A stretch of 64,000 nucleotides of DNA. Origin: Tricholoma matsutake (taxonomy: Eukaryota > Basidiomycota > Agaricomycetes > Agaricales > Tricholomataceae). The notes beneath the pieces were generated by a model. It worked only from the letters and a program-made list of their open reading frames with translations. It had not been told where the DNA came from and ran no database searches. Made by a program: the position numbers and the translations under genes. Positions 34,201-46,676 of this stretch are shown here, in pieces (the first letter of the stretch is position 1; every line of letters starts with the position of its first letter). The DNA lies in assembly GCA_026075535.2 (NCBI GenBank), contig AP026548.1, positions 5,952,001-6,016,000 on the forward strand, in the 5' to 3' direction.

Positions 34201-35236
34201 GGAAAAGTCACATAGGGTCGCACGGGAAGGGATTTTCGTGGATGATGACTGTGTTTCCTTCAAAGAACCTGTTGGCCTTGTGGCCAGGCAAGAAAAATTG
34301 GAAAAAACTGGGGTAGATTTGTACAGTGCTGCATTCTGTCACCTCGCGAGGGTTCAAAGTGCCATGTTGTCAGAAAATGTCAGCTCCCCAAGCTGCATCA
34401 ATGCAAAGAAGCCCATGCAGAGCTGAGTGCAGAAGAGAAGGTTGTTGTGTGAGGTTGTGTCATTGTAAGAAGAACACATGGTGTTCAGTCTGGGTGTGTT
34501 TTCTGACAGTTGGTGTCCCACGCAGTCGTTTTCAGCCTTCTAGGGTGCGATGAACAAGTTGTCCCCTCTGGGCTTCATGGACATGAGTGAAGTAGGTTCA
34601 AGCTGTTGACAGATCCCAGAAAGGTACGTGTCGACAGAGTCTGGCTTGATGTTGTGACACATGTAGACTGTGTAGAGGCTGTGTCCACAGTGGGCTCAAC
34701 AGGAATGTCATGGAGGTGGACAAAGGTTAGGTAAGAGTTTAAAGCAGAGCTATAGTTGTTCCAGGTGCTGACATTGATGGCTTGTCCCAGGGCAATAGTG
34801 TGCTCTCAAACAAGCTGCTCTCGTGACCATGGCTCCTGCAAGGGTTTCTGGGCATGGATGTGAGAAGTAATCATCTTTTTGTAGCCCCCAGCATGAAAAG
34901 ATATGGGGGTTGAAAAGTCTGGAGGTGCAAACCAGGGGTGAGTTGTTGCGCTCAAAGGAACTCACAATGGGAGATGGCATCTGTGATAGCATTGCATTCT
35001 CTGGGAATGTGTAAGACCTGGATCTGGAATTCTTTCAAGATCATGATGTCGACTCAGTGGCGCAAAAGGGGGTTGAACTTGGGTAAGCATCTTAGCGAAC
35101 TGAAAATGTCAACTGTATTCATGCTGTCAGTGTAGATGATGATGTGTGAGCAGTGAGCCATAGTCATCTTCAGGTCATTGCAAGTGCTTGCGACAGTTAA
35201 AGCCTTGAAGTAGAAAATAATGTCTTGGGCTGTGTG

Positions 35237-35494
35237 TAGGGATCTGCATGGGTTTTGTGTATCCATATGGGTTATGGGTATGGGTAAATGTGGGTATGGG
35301 TATGGGTCGCAATAGTCCTACCCGTGAGCTACAAAACACACCAAAAATCAAGCAAAACGGTCAAGAATTGACTGTTTTGCTTGATTTTTGGTGCGTTTTG
35401 TACCTAAGACCTGTGGGTTTACAGGTAAAACCTGTCATGGGTACAGGTATGGGTACAGCGTGAAATACCTGGGGGTTACCCATGCAGATCCCTA
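35237..35494. mobile_element. hAT-type MITE, family 1
   Basis: 258 bp with terminal inverted repeats TAGGGATCTGCATGGGT and ACCCATGCAGATCCCTA and a perfect 8-bp target duplication GCTGTGTG (35229-35236 and 35495-35502). An 8-bp duplication with TAGGG ends is typical of hAT elements. Inside are GGGTATGG repeats and a nearly perfect 70-bp hairpin (35331-35400). It carries no coding sequence. It sits in the RNase H/recombinase part of the dead retrotransposon. Confidence 0.92.
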
Positions 35495-35544
35495 GCTGTG
35501 TGGTTGGGCACTGGAGCATAGTAGCCTGTTGAATGAGCTGGATA

Positions 35545-36198
35545 CACTACTGGGGCTGACCTGTGTTTCCCACAGAAACACAGCCTTAGAAACTTGTTTT
35601 AAGACTTCTGATGTGTATATCCTTTGGGTATTCTTAATATGTATGTAAAAGAAATGTCAGGGAAATATTTTACATGTATCCAAGCTGTATCTGCAAGGAA
35701 CATAAAAGGTGTATTCTACAATGTTTCTTTCAGATCCCTTCTGGAAACATTTTTCTTTGTGTAAGTTAAGGAAACACTTTTTTTGTAATTATGGCTGTAT
35801 CTGCAGAAAACACTTGACATATATTTTATTATGTGTTTTCTATGGATACATGCAAAGAACAAAGGGGTTACCATGGTTACACATGTATCCCTAGGAAACA
35901 CATAATAAAATTACATGTTAAATGTTTTCTGCAGATACAGGCATAATTACATAAAAAGTGTTTCTTTAACTTACACAAAGGGAACATAAAAAATGTTTCC
36001 AGAAGGGATCTGAAAGAAACATTGTAGAATACACCTCTCATGTTCCTTGCAGATACAGCTTGGATACATGTAAAATATTTCCCTGACATTTCTTTTACAT
36101 ACATATTAAGAATATCCAAAGGATATACACATCAGAAGTCTTAAAACAAGTTTCTAAGGCTGTGTTTCTGTGGGAAACACAGGTCAGCCCCAGTAGTG
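35545..36198. mobile_element. CACTA-like foldback MITE, copy 2
   Basis: 654 bp, ends CACTACTGGGG and CCCCAGTAGTG, perfect 3-bp duplication ATA (35542-35544 and 36199-36201). Two inverted arms as in copy 1, but the order of the two slightly different arms is reversed. It interrupts the reverse transcriptase/RNase H frame after CMEGLAFYY. Confidence 0.9.
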
Positions 36199-37267
36199 AT
36201 AGTAGAAGGCGAGTCCTTCCATGCAAGCATCACAATAAACCATCACATCAGCATCCTCAGTGTCCCATGAAATGCTGGAGAGCAAGTTGACTCCCAGTGA
36301 GGCTTGTATGTGATCTGTCACCCACTTGAGGTCCTCATGAATGGCATTGTTGACCCAGATTTTAGTCAAGGGACAGTCTTTTCCAGCAATCTTTGGGTAT
36401 AGGCAGTTAAGTGTGGGCTTCAACAGAGGAAAAACATTAAAGCTCCAGTTCATCCAACTGGTGAGTCTTTGCCATCTATGTAAGGTCCATGAGGCGCCAT
36501 GCTTACTCTCTGACCAGGAAGCAAAATCCTCAATCTCCTGCAGTAGATCATCCAGGGCTTGTTTTGGAAGGATGAACGTCAGGCTGTTTGGGTTGACATA
36601 GATACCAATGATGGTGAGTGTTGTCCCAAAAAGTTGTTTGTGTGGCTGATGCAGTATTCCAAGTTCATCCCAAAGGGATAGAAGCTTGGCTTGGTTTGTT
36701 GGCATGTACTTCTGATATCTGTGGTACCATACAACATTCCCTTCCTCATCAATGCCAAAAGAATCATCCATGTAAGTCCACAGATCTTTGATCAGTTCAA
36801 TCTTCCATGCTACCCATGTTACTAGGCCATTGAAGGAGATGTAGATCCCAGGTGATCTGCATCCGCCAAAACAGTTATTTTGGTCAATGTCTCGTTCTCC
36901 ATCAAGAGTGAGAATCTGTTTGATTTGCCATAATGGATGCATGTGGAGTAAACAATATGCGTTGGCTACATCAGATTTGTAGATGACCAATGATTGACTG
37001 GGTTTTGCACGATGTTGGTGTATGAGCCCTTCTCCAAGGTGGGTCATGTTGTCTAATGGGAATCCTCGGATATCTTCTTGTTTGATCATAGAGTTTGGTG
37101 CAAATAGTCCTGCTTTGATCTATCACCATCTGCAGTTTGTCTGAGTGAGGTTTCAGCACAGTGTGGACCAGGGATGTATGCATTCCTGGGAGGAGGTCTC
37201 GACCAAAAGAGCCAGAAAACCTTCCAGCAAGTCTCTCTTGATCTTGCTGCGCATGCAAGAAGTCCAC
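36199..37267 (-). pseudogene. Ngaro/DIRS-type reverse transcriptase and RNase H start
   Basis: Clear RT domain: SFGRDLLPGMHTSLVHTV, a frameshift near 37110, then GFPLDNMTHLGEGL, YKSDVANAYCLLHMHPLWQI (first catalytic Asp), NNCFGGCRSPGIYISF, TYMDDSFGI (YMDD box intact) and an RNase H-like start VMVYCDACMEGLAFYY. The frame is cut by the CACTA-like element; homologous residues resume on its far side. Confidence 0.85.
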
Positions 37268-37301
37268 TTCTGGTCCATCCTCTGGTGTGCCTAAAGACTC
37301 A

Positions 37302-39131
37302 TCAACAGTGATACTCCCCCAGGTGAGTGTCGGCCCATGGCCAGAAACCCTCCTGCAGTCCTATACATGCTGACTTGATGAAAGGACAGTTTGGATGCAT
37401 TACTAGAAGAGCTTTGAAACAGTCAACATTAATTGGTGTGACTATCTTGAAAAGATCTGGCCCACTGTGGATTGTGCCCAGGGTGACAGAATTTTGCAAT
37501 TCAGATAAAGGTACTGAAGGAAGTGGCTTGGCATATTCAGTCCAATCGGCAAGGCATTGTAGTGATTCCACTTCATCATCTGTCCCTCCTGCATTTTGTG
37601 CATGCCAGACATTGTGCTGAAGATACTTTGGGTGCATACCATAACTTGCCTCACACTTGCTGAGGGCAGCTCTCTTTTCTGTGGCCTGATTGTTTGCATA
37701 GGAGACAGGCATGACAATAGTGTCAGGTTCCCGCTGGGCTACAGCATCCTCCCATGCTGTTAAAATGTCGACAGATGTCTGTGGGGGTAGATCTGGTCCT
37801 GTCTCCTTGTCATCTGATGGTTCCTGTGTGAATGCTGTTGGGGAGGAGGAAGGCTGAGTAGAGGTATGTGAATTCATTGCAGTCGGTAAGCAGGATTGCT
37901 TGCCCTCCTCCAACTCGAGTTCTGACTGCCTTGTCAAAGGCAATGAGTTTATGGTGGGCACTGGCTTGCCTGGCAGAGAATTCAGATGAGAGGTAGTCTC
38001 CCCACTGTCAGAGCTCGTCGTCTCTGTGAGGGAGTGCATATGCAGTCGCTTTGATGGTCGCATTCCAGGCAGCAGTCCAGTCACCCCTTGTTTGGACCTT
38101 TTGCGCTGGATCTGTGCTTCCAAGAGTAATTTCTGTTCTTCTGATGTGGCCAACATTCTCCTTAGGAGGGGCAACATGGTGGAGATTGCTAAAGACAACA
38201 TCGAGGTTGATGGCTTCCCAATGAAAGATGTGTGGCCATTCTGGTTCTGGGAATCCTTGTGGAGCCATAGTTGAGCACCATATGTCTCTCTTGGCAATTG
38301 TGATGTCTCATTGGAAGATTCAAAGGATTTCTCTTGTCTTCTTATAGTTCTCATCAACTTCACAATTCCGTGCATTTGTCTCGACCGTGTACCACGGTAA
38401 TTGTGACTGGTATATGCTTTTCTTCTTGTTCGATTCCCCCTCTCCCTTTCCTGAGGTGGATCCATCATCCAAGTCAGAAGAGTCAGTTAGTGTCCGGTGT
38501 CTGCACTTCCTTGTAAGTTCTCTTTGTAGATTGTGCAAGAATCTCCCAGCTTCATCCCTATCTGATCTTTCTCTGTGTGGTTTCCTTCTTGGCCGGTGCT
38601 CATCTCCATTGGGATTCCCTGCAGTGGCTGGCTTGTTTCTGACTCTAGCAAGCTGTGCTGCATGTTCACCTTGTTGCTCAGTGCTTCACTGTTGTGAGTC
38701 AATAAGGTCGACTTGAGTGGAGTATTTGTCAAGGGCCGCTTGTCTGACATCTTCATCAACGTCTGCTTCTTGGACTGCTTGGAGGATCTGGTATAGAGTC
38801 TTGAGTTTGGCCACTTTCTTATCTCTGAAGTCCTGGATAAACATTTCAATCCTTGTGACAAGATCTCTTCTGAATTCAGGGTCTTGTATGCCTCCCTGTT
38901 GCTCCAATTCCAATTCTCTCTGAGGCTGGGGTCATCAGACAGGCATGAAAGCAGTGACTGTCTTGGTTTGATTGTTCTCATTTCCTGTTCCTGCAGGTTC
39001 TCCATCTCCCTCTGGGAGTGTGTGAGGCTGCAACTGTCCAAAGTAGGTGGCATGGGCACTGGACATATGAGGAACAATGGATTGATATAAGAATGAAAGG
39101 CCATGTGAGAGTAATACGAGCATGATGACAA
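37302..39131 (-). pseudogene. Gag-like N-terminal region of the Ngaro/DIRS-like element
   Basis: Frames 39131-38487 and 38468-37302 encode a polar protein ending ALLVMHPNCPFIKSACIGLQEGFWPWADTHLGEYHC, here cited only by its key parts: HPNCPFIKSACIGL and GFWPWADTH. In related elements this sequence directly precedes the RT. The N-terminal half is Ser/Thr/Lys-rich and split by a frameshift near 38480; its function in the family is unclear (probably nucleic-acid binding or particle formation). Confidence 0.6.
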
Positions 39132-39339
39132 GAAGAAACCCTGAGAAAAGGGGCTGTCTTACTAGTAGAAACCTTACCCTACTGGTGAATAGGAGTGGAA
39201 TAATGTAACACAGAAAAACAGTTCTGCAAGAACTGTCAAAGACTGTAAGCATTGCAGTAGGCAAGTGGTGCTGTCAACTGGTTTGCAAAGCATTGCGATG
39301 AGCACATCTCTAGTGCTTGAAGGTCTGGTCATGCAGACT

Positions 39340-39490
39340 GGAAAATGACCAAGACTGAACTGAACTGTAACCAATGGAACCAGACTTGCAGTCATGGTCC
39401 TCTGGTTACACTATTGGTTTGGTCTGCGGTTTGCTGATCTCGAGACAAACAGTAAAAACATTTGAGACCAGTTAGAACCAGCCTTGAACC
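39340..39490. repeat. ACTGG/CCAGT-rich repeat
   Basis: Dense alternation of GACCAG, AACCAG and CTGGTT words in both orientations, similar in style to 40555-40740 and 48830-48980. It may be a short degenerate MITE family; no defined ends. Confidence 0.35.
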
Positions 39491-39779
39491 AAACTTATGT
39501 ATAGACCATGTGAATAAATTTAATATACTATACTGTATACAATCATACATACATGGTAAAATAAATTGGGGCATGCCCAAAGCAAGAGAGTGAAAAGCGA
39601 GCCATTTAAATACTGCAATGCAAGCATGGACCATTTGTGCTTGTTTGCATGGTCACACACTATTGACATGTTTTTGATACATCTACATATTTTGTTTATA
39701 TGTTTACATATATTTGTACTGTGTTGCCACAACCTGCAATGCGACACATTTCTCTCCCACCACAACCATAGCCGCACAT

Positions 39780-40515
39780 GTAACGAAGGGGGTCCAAATG
39801 ACAGCTCATTGTTTGGGCCCAGGTAAATTCATTATCTTTTCTTTCTGTTCATTTTTAACTAACTTCTTTATTTGTTTTTAGGTCCTATCTTTGTGACAAT
39901 GATGTTGCCAATTGCAACATTGTTACAATGTACACCCCCCCCGAAAAGGCAGCCATGAGCAACAGACAAACTGAAGCACCCGCCCCCAGCCTCACAAGCC
40001 ACTGCTCATGGGGTGGATTGTGGGTGCTGCCTGCCAACAACACCTGGACAATGGATGAACAGGGGATGACAGACAACTAGCAGCAGCAACACCGTACCAC
40101 AATGGACAGGGAAAGAGGAAGCAGGGACAGCGATAACGACTGAATGACACCAGGTATGTGCCATGTCACTGCAGTGCTGCCACCTCAGTGACTACCCCAC
40201 CCCCTCGCAAAATAGGCAACAACAACATGTCCCCACACCACACTTATGACCCAGCACCCACATCCAGCCTCATGAGCTGCTGCTTGTGTGGTGGATTCTT
40301 TATGACCACAGCAACAGGGACAATGACAATGACTGCACCTGCCGCCCCCCTCCCTCGCTCGAAGTGTGAAACAGAGGAGGCCGTTTACTTCAGTACTAAT
40401 GAGCCTTACCCAGCACATATTCAGCCTTGCGAGCCACTGCTCGCGGGGTGGATTTGCTTTCTTTTGTTTTTCTTGTTTCATTCTTTATTATTGGGTTTAA
40501 CTTTTTTAGTTATAC
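39780..40515 (+). repeat. Hairpin/intron-like module, locus 2
   Basis: The order matches loci 1 and 3: a palindrome GGTCCAAATGA...TCATTGTTTGGGCCC (39791-39820), an intron-like segment 39823-39881 (CAG|GTAAAT, TTTTAACTAAC, TTTTTAG|GTCCTA), then hairpins at 39984-40017, 40262-40297 and 40421-40454 (GCGAGC CACT GCTCGC with GGGTGGA after). A further pyrimidine-rich, TTTTTTAG-ending stretch follows at 40455-40510. No convincing coding sequence. Confidence 0.5.
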
Positions 40516-40554
40516 TATAAATTAGTCTGAGTAGTTAGTTGGTAGTCAGTACAA

Positions 40555-40740
40555 TGTCAGTTGGACTGCTGGTCTGGTTGAAAACCAGTCTGAACTGGTT
40601 TTCAAACTGAATATAACCAATACAGACCAGTCCTGTAGGGTCCAGTCTGGTTTTTGTAGAATATGTGAAATATAAGAACTGGTCTCAGTCCCAGTTCTCC
40701 CTTGAGGGGGGCAAAAACTGGGACTGGACCAGACTTTAAA
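40555..40740. repeat. ACTGG/CCAGT-rich repeat, second copy
   Basis: Words such as CTGGTCTGG, AAAACCAGTC and AACTGGTTTTC form overlapping imperfect palindromes. Same composition as 39340-39490. Confidence 0.35.
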
Positions 40741-42094
40741 GCACTAGTCGTCTCACATTGTCCAAAACCTTCACCATTGGACTTGTGTAAACAGAACCTT
40801 AAACTCAATTATTGAATAAATACTCAATGATATAAGTAAAAAATATGTGTAGAATGTGCTAAAAATAAACTGGTTGAGTGTCAAAGCCAGTCATAAAGTT
40901 GTGCAGATAGTCTGTGAAGGAGGTGGAATAGCAGAAAGTGCATGTATAATGTCCTCATTTGTACCCTTAGCCTTTACACAGTATTTGCACAATCTGTTGA
41001 GCTGTGCATGCAAGAGACTTCAAAGTAGCACTGTGTTACAAAGATTGATGGTGGCTTCATTATAATAGTAACTGTTTGCAGTTGCTGTCATGGAGGTTGA
41101 TATAAATGCAACATGATGGGGTGGGATCGCCGGAGTAGATACTGAAGGCACAAGAGCAGGCAGTAAAGATAGTGAGGCTGGGAGACACAGCAGGAGTTCC
41201 TTGCAGCATGGGAGTAGGAGCACCAGGATGTGCAGTAGTTGATGCATTTGGAGTTGTGTGCTGGGCCACAGTGGATCGTGCATCTAGTCTTTTTCCCCTG
41301 ACCTTTTGCCCTCACTGTAGGGATCTGTGTAAGTTATTTTCCACTTACTCTTCACAGCCACACCCATTACTTGTGCTGTTTCAGTCCACGAGTGTTGATT
41401 TGGAGCAATTTTCTTCTTTGGAGGCAATATGGAGTGGTGAGTTGTTCAAAAGTATGAGAGAGTGTTGTCTACCTGTGCATCGAGATCATGGAGTGTTTCT
41501 GAGAGCATGGTTGGTGGATGGAAGCAAATTTGATTAGCTAGTTCCTGGAGCTTGGCACCCATGTCATCAATGAAATCTAGATTGTGGTTAGAAGGATTGG
41601 GTGGGGGTGTGTTGACAATTTTTACTATGTTGGAGTGGTCATCATCGAGAGGCTTGTGAGTTATGAGAGCTGAAATGGGAATGGCTTTGGCAGTCTTGGG
41701 AAAGTGATTCTGTACAGCACAAATATGCTTGCAAAAGCCAATAGTGGGGAAGGAGACAGCCATAATAATACGCCACAATATCCACCTCATATTGAATCTT
41801 TGAGTTTGACTGAGATTGGATAAAGAACATTGAATGATCGGAGATGATTATATTTGACTTGTTGATTGATGTTGCACATTCTATGACCTCAGGGCATCAT
41901 TTTAGCTCAAGATCAGGGCCCTCAAACCAAGTTCTTGGCAGTGGTGTTGGGCAATGAAATGAGGGATAGCTCTTTCAGTAAGGATATGTAAGAGGTGGTC
42001 CAAGTGGTGGTTGCACTTTCCCTCCAAGAAATCACCTTTCAGGAGGTGATGCCAACTAAATAAAGTAATTGATTTAGAGATAATTTATTATAAT

Positions 42095-42450
42095 TAGGCC
42101 CTGGTCAGCTGCACCAAGATCAAATTGAGAAGCCCAAAATCTTGTGGGAATCCAGGAAATTAATGTTGATTAACCCTAACTTAGGTCTCGGTGCAATCCT
42201 TTGTTCATTCCCACCACTGTAGATACAGCATGGTCTATCCTCTTATGCACCTCTCTGTACACACAACCCTTGATACACCAGAGATTAAAATGCATTTCTG
42301 ACCCTCTTATAATTTTATGGCAACAAAAAATGATGTCGCAAATAAACAAAACTTGTAGACCTAACTTAGGGTTAATTGACATTAATTTCCTGAATTCTCA
42401 CATGATTTTGGGCTTCTCAATTTGATCTTGGTGCAGCTGACCAGGGCCTA
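42095..42450. mobile_element. Foldback MITE in the MULE gene
   Basis: 356 bp with long inverted arms: left TAGGCCCTGGTCAGCTGCAC, right GTGCAGCTGACCAGGGCCTA. Similarity extends over about 90 bp (AAATTGAGAAGCCCAAAATC and its complement; CCTAACTTAG near the inner ends). It separates two parts of the MULE C-terminal region. The target duplication is unclear because the flanks are AT-rich, so the superfamily is not assigned. Confidence 0.75.
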
Positions 42451-43289
42451 AGATAAAGCTGGATGTACACAGCAAGCATATTGGTGTCAGAAAGTTCAAA
42501 AACAGTATGATCTTTGTGATACACTGCTGACCATAGATTTACCTCATTGAGCCAGTTTACTTTGAGGTACTCCACAAAAGATTGAGGTGTGAGAGTTTGA
42601 ATTTTCTTCAAAGCCTGCTCAAATTCAGGTTGATCTGTCATCTGCACTCATTTTTCAAGAGATCCCAAGCTCTGGATAGTGTGTTGTCACAAAGTGCTGT
42701 TGCCATGCATGGAGTACATGCCACCAGCACAGGAGAGGCAGAGACTCAGGGTATCAGCATTGAATTGTGTTCATTTGCCCATGATCCTTATTGGACATAA
42801 ATTGAATGGGGATGACATTTGAATTCTGTCAGCAGATGGAGTTAAGGAAATAATCAATTGTTTCCTCTTGTGAATTTGATGAACCATCCATGCAGTGGGC
42901 ATACCTGCATGGGAATCAGCAAATAAGCTTCAAAAAATCACATGCACTTATTACCATGACCTCATTTATCTGAATCACAAACCATCAATGAGAACAGGCT
43001 CATATTCTCGTAATGCATTGTGTTGTGAGTGGCATCAACACCTGCAAAATTTTTACCAAGCTTTTGCCAACATTCACATTGATAGCATGTCTGTATAATA
43101 AGTACAAAGCTATCATGGGCCAGCAGTAATGTGGCATCAGGTGGGAAAGGGTCAGATGTGGTCTTATTAACAGTGTTGGATCCTAAGGGGTTATTAATGG
43201 CAATTTTTTTTGTTAAGTCTTATCCCTTAAATACGACCCTTAATAAGACATGTATCTAAGGGGTTATTAAGACTCTGACTAAAAATAGA

Positions 43290-46200
43290 TCACCCTGATT
43301 CACCCGTTGAAATCGTCGCCAGAACCCTATCATCTGGGATTCTCTCCTCATCTGCTTCCTCATCAGCTAGCAGCTCCATCAACCGTACCTCCTCTGTGTG
43401 TGCTTTCTGTCTGCAGATCCACCTTACCTGTTCATCAATATCTGTGTCCTTCCAACCCCCAAACAGCAGCTCAAGTGATTGTGGCAACCATTTCAAATGC
43501 TGGTGACCATAAACGATGTCTGCAAAGTTGTCATCATCATTGTCACCTCAGTCTTGCTCTTCTTGAACCCATCTAGCCATCTCCTTCTGCCATGCTGTAC
43601 AAGACTTCACCAATCCTGACTATGGTGCACTTTCATCTTTGCTCTGGTCACCATATTCCTCCAACACATCTGCATACTGAGGCACCATAAGAAGCTCTGC
43701 AACTGTTTCCTTATCATGGTTGTGTAGGGCATGGCATGGGTACAGGTAAGGGTATGGGATTGCCATACCTGGGCAACACCGTACCCTTTTCCATGGTGTT
43801 ACGGGTATGTGTGGGTATGCTGGTACCCAGATTTTGGTCAGGTGAGTGATCATCTGTGTTGAGATTTCGACTTTTTAATGACATATCATGGGAAAAACCC
43901 CCTGTGATGAGATGTGAACATCTTTTTCAGCAAATTTCTATCAAATATCATGAAAAACAACAGTAAAAAATGCAGGGGTACTTTTCAATGACATATCCAT
44001 GAGTCAGGGTGACATGACTCGCAGGTTTACCCCCCGTGAGAAGATGCAAACATCTTTTCCTATCAAATATAATGAAAAATATCAATACCCATGAATAACC
44101 ATGGGTAACCCGCAAAAACCCGTGGTAACACCGTACCCCTACCTGTGTGGGTATGGTGTTCATGGGTATGGGTAGGGGTATAAGAAAATATACCCGAGGG
44201 TTACCCATGCCATGCCCTATGGTTGTGGTGCTTCATGCAGTCTTCAATAAGCCCAGCTTTCTTCTGTGATGTGTAAATATTGGCACCAACCTGTGAATGT
44301 GTGCATGAGAGGGCATAATGGTGAGCCTGGGTCCTGCGGTGCAAACCTTGGCCATTTTCTTGAGTCTTGGCAGTGTCAAATGGTTGCGTAGGTGGGTTTT
44401 CTTGATTTTGAGGTCAGAGAAACTACGTTCCAATCCAGCCTGGTTCACTGATATACCAAGTAGAAGGATTGCAAAATCAGCAAGTTCCAAGATGGATGGT
44501 GTATGAAGGAAAGCCTTCCACATGGTAAGGGGATCATCTCCCTGGAATTCATGAGTCATACGTCCTTGATATGAGATGAATTAACTGACATGTACACATT
44601 GGAAGATTTCCTTATTTTTGATCCAATCCTCGAATGCACCTTTTGAGCTGAGGTAGTTCAGGAATGCTTCAGAAACCTCTTTTTCCTTTTTCACTTGCAT
44701 CACTTCATGTGCCTGTTGTTCATTTTCGGAGCGAGGAACTTTGGGTGGTTTTGAACAGACACGGCGGTAAGTCTGTACATACAACAGCAGTCAGTGATGT
44801 ACCATAGATACAAATTAAAACAACCTTACATCCAAAAGGATGGTGTACAGGGTAAACAGACTAACTGCTGCTTTGTCCCCAAAACACGAGATACCTTCAA
44901 ATGGATTAAGTACAAGCACCAACATGAACATCGGTTGATCTAGTGCTTTCCAGCGCTTCTCGATCCTCTTTGTCATGCCATTTGCAACTGAACACTTTGA
45001 ATGCTTCTGGAAATACAAAAATATTCCTGCAAATGTCAAGAGTGCCTGATTAGGGTGCATTGCATCAGTCTGATTCATGTTTAGACCAAGGCAGATAGGC
45101 TCAAGGCCATCAACAACAAACTTCAAGCGACGCCAAAACCCCCCATCATCTATGAGCTCACAGTGAGTGACTGCATTGTCCTTGAGCTTCTTTTTTCTCT
45201 GAAGGTTTTTTTCTGCACCAACTTGCACTGCAATTATATCCTGCCTTTGTGAAATTACTGCACATCACATGGAATCCTTCAAGTTGTATAAGCGATCAAA
45301 GGCAATAAAATGTGTATTCCAGTGTGTCATGTTTGCAATGAGGAATGCGAGAACCTTCCCAGGTGGGGTAGAGATTTCTGCTTGGATCTCATTGAAGACT
45401 GACCATACTAACCCATGGTTGAGGATCCAACCAATAAGATCAGTTGCTTCTTCAGCAGTCTCTGCAGCTTCCTCATTCTCACTGAAGTATTCTTTGAGAA
45501 TCAGTTGAAACTTTGAAATCATGTTGTTAGCTCTGATTCCACAGATGGGGATATACACCAAATGTGGCAAACACACCTGATGTGCACAGAATGGGGGGCC
45601 AAATAACCATGGCCACTTCAACACAATGTCCTTTCTTCCTTGCTGACTACCACCATTGTTATCACAGCAGAGTGCCATGATGCACACAACATACACATCC
45701 TCTGCTTTATCAATGATATTTTCAAAAGCTTTACACATTGATGCCCCATCCTTCCAATGTGCATTAGCCAATATCAGATCAACAAGATATGCTTCGTAGA
45801 CTAATGGTGAGTTTGTGGTGTGATGGATGAGGGTACTCTTACCTTTCCAGCAACAGATAGATTTACACCATTCACTGAATTCCTCAACTCATCTTTCCAT
45901 CCATCAGAAGCTATGATGGCATATGCACCCTTTAGTTCAACCTTCAACTGCTTCATGACATCTGCATTTGCACTGTTGAGAAGCTGTCCAGCAATCTTTT
46001 TTTGTGAAGGTATGACATCTCCTGCAGTGGATTGGAAGAGCATAAAAAGCATCAAGACTTCTGGATCATCAACCCATCAAAATGGCAGGTTGGCGGATAT
46101 GGTTGCACAAAGAAACTGCTCGTGAACAAGTGTCTCCTGCTCATCTGTGAAAGGAACATGGATTCCTCAGAAAATCTTGAGCTGAGACTGTTTCATTGAT

Positions 46201-46676
46201 GTCTCAACCTTTGTGAGTAGCTTTTTCTTTGGCTTCTGCTCCCTCTTGCTCTTGTCATCATCTGAGTCACTGTCACTACCAGAATCCTCCTGCACTCTCT
46301 TCCCCTTACCCTTCTTCAATGTTATTGCTGTTTTATGAGCCTCTGAAGATACATTGGGGCATGAGATATTGCCGCCCTTTCCCAACATATGGGCAATCAT
46401 TGATTCTTTAACCCCAAGGATGCCACCAACATCAGCTTTACATGCTTCAGACAGATATTTTAGCAAGACCCAGGGCAGCAAGTAAGTGACTCATGTACCT
46501 TCCACTACCCATGATTCTGACATTAGCTTGGGTTTGCCATCATCATCAAGCTCTGTGATTTCTCCATCTGGACATTGCTTCTCAATGCAACTGCGACAGT
46601 GTGCACAGACATGGGAACCATTCTGCTTTTCACCTGTTAGAAAGTGATCCCAGATAGGTCCCTTCGAAGGAGGCAT
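43290..46676 (-). pseudogene. hAT transposase, interrupted
   Basis: Spliced or decayed hAT transposase. BED-like zinc finger: GSHVCAHCRSC (46676-46491) with its partner region SMIAHMLG (about 46400). Acidic linker (SGSDSDSDDDKSK). Catalytic parts: AIIASDGWKDEL (first Asp), ALCCDNNGG (second Asp), and the C-terminal dimerisation domain with QAGLERSFSDLKIKKTHLRN, whose Glu completes the DDE set. An intron GTTTGC...TTCACAG after KMAK leads to VGANIYTSQKKAG and a tail that continues across the MITE at 43725-44219 (DKETVAELLMVPQY). In-frame stops near 46167 and in the tail suggest inactivity. Confidence 0.78.
43725..44219. mobile_element. hAT-type MITE, family 2, inside the hAT transposase
   Basis: 495 bp with inverted ends TAGGGCATGGCATGGGT and ACCCATGCCATGCCCTA and a perfect 8-bp target duplication TGGTTGTG (43717-43724 and 44220-44227). 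Shares GGGTATGGGT-rich subterminal sequence with family 1 at 35237, but the core differs. It splits the C-terminal coding tail of the surrounding transposase. Confidence 0.92.

Larger units (their letters stand above)
33917..39131 (-). mobile_element. Tyrosine-recombinase retrotransposon (Ngaro/DIRS-like), dead
   Basis: Minus-strand element encoding a gag-like protein (39131-37302), a reverse transcriptase/RNase H (37267-36199, continued at 35544-35495 and below 35236) and a tyrosine recombinase (about 34200-33917). RT with a tyrosine recombinase in place of a DDE integrase defines the DIRS/Ngaro order. Two DNA-transposon MITEs interrupt it, at 35237-35494 and 35545-36198. Several frameshifts and stops make it inactive. 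The split or inverted terminal repeats expected of the order were not identified. Confidence 0.8.
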
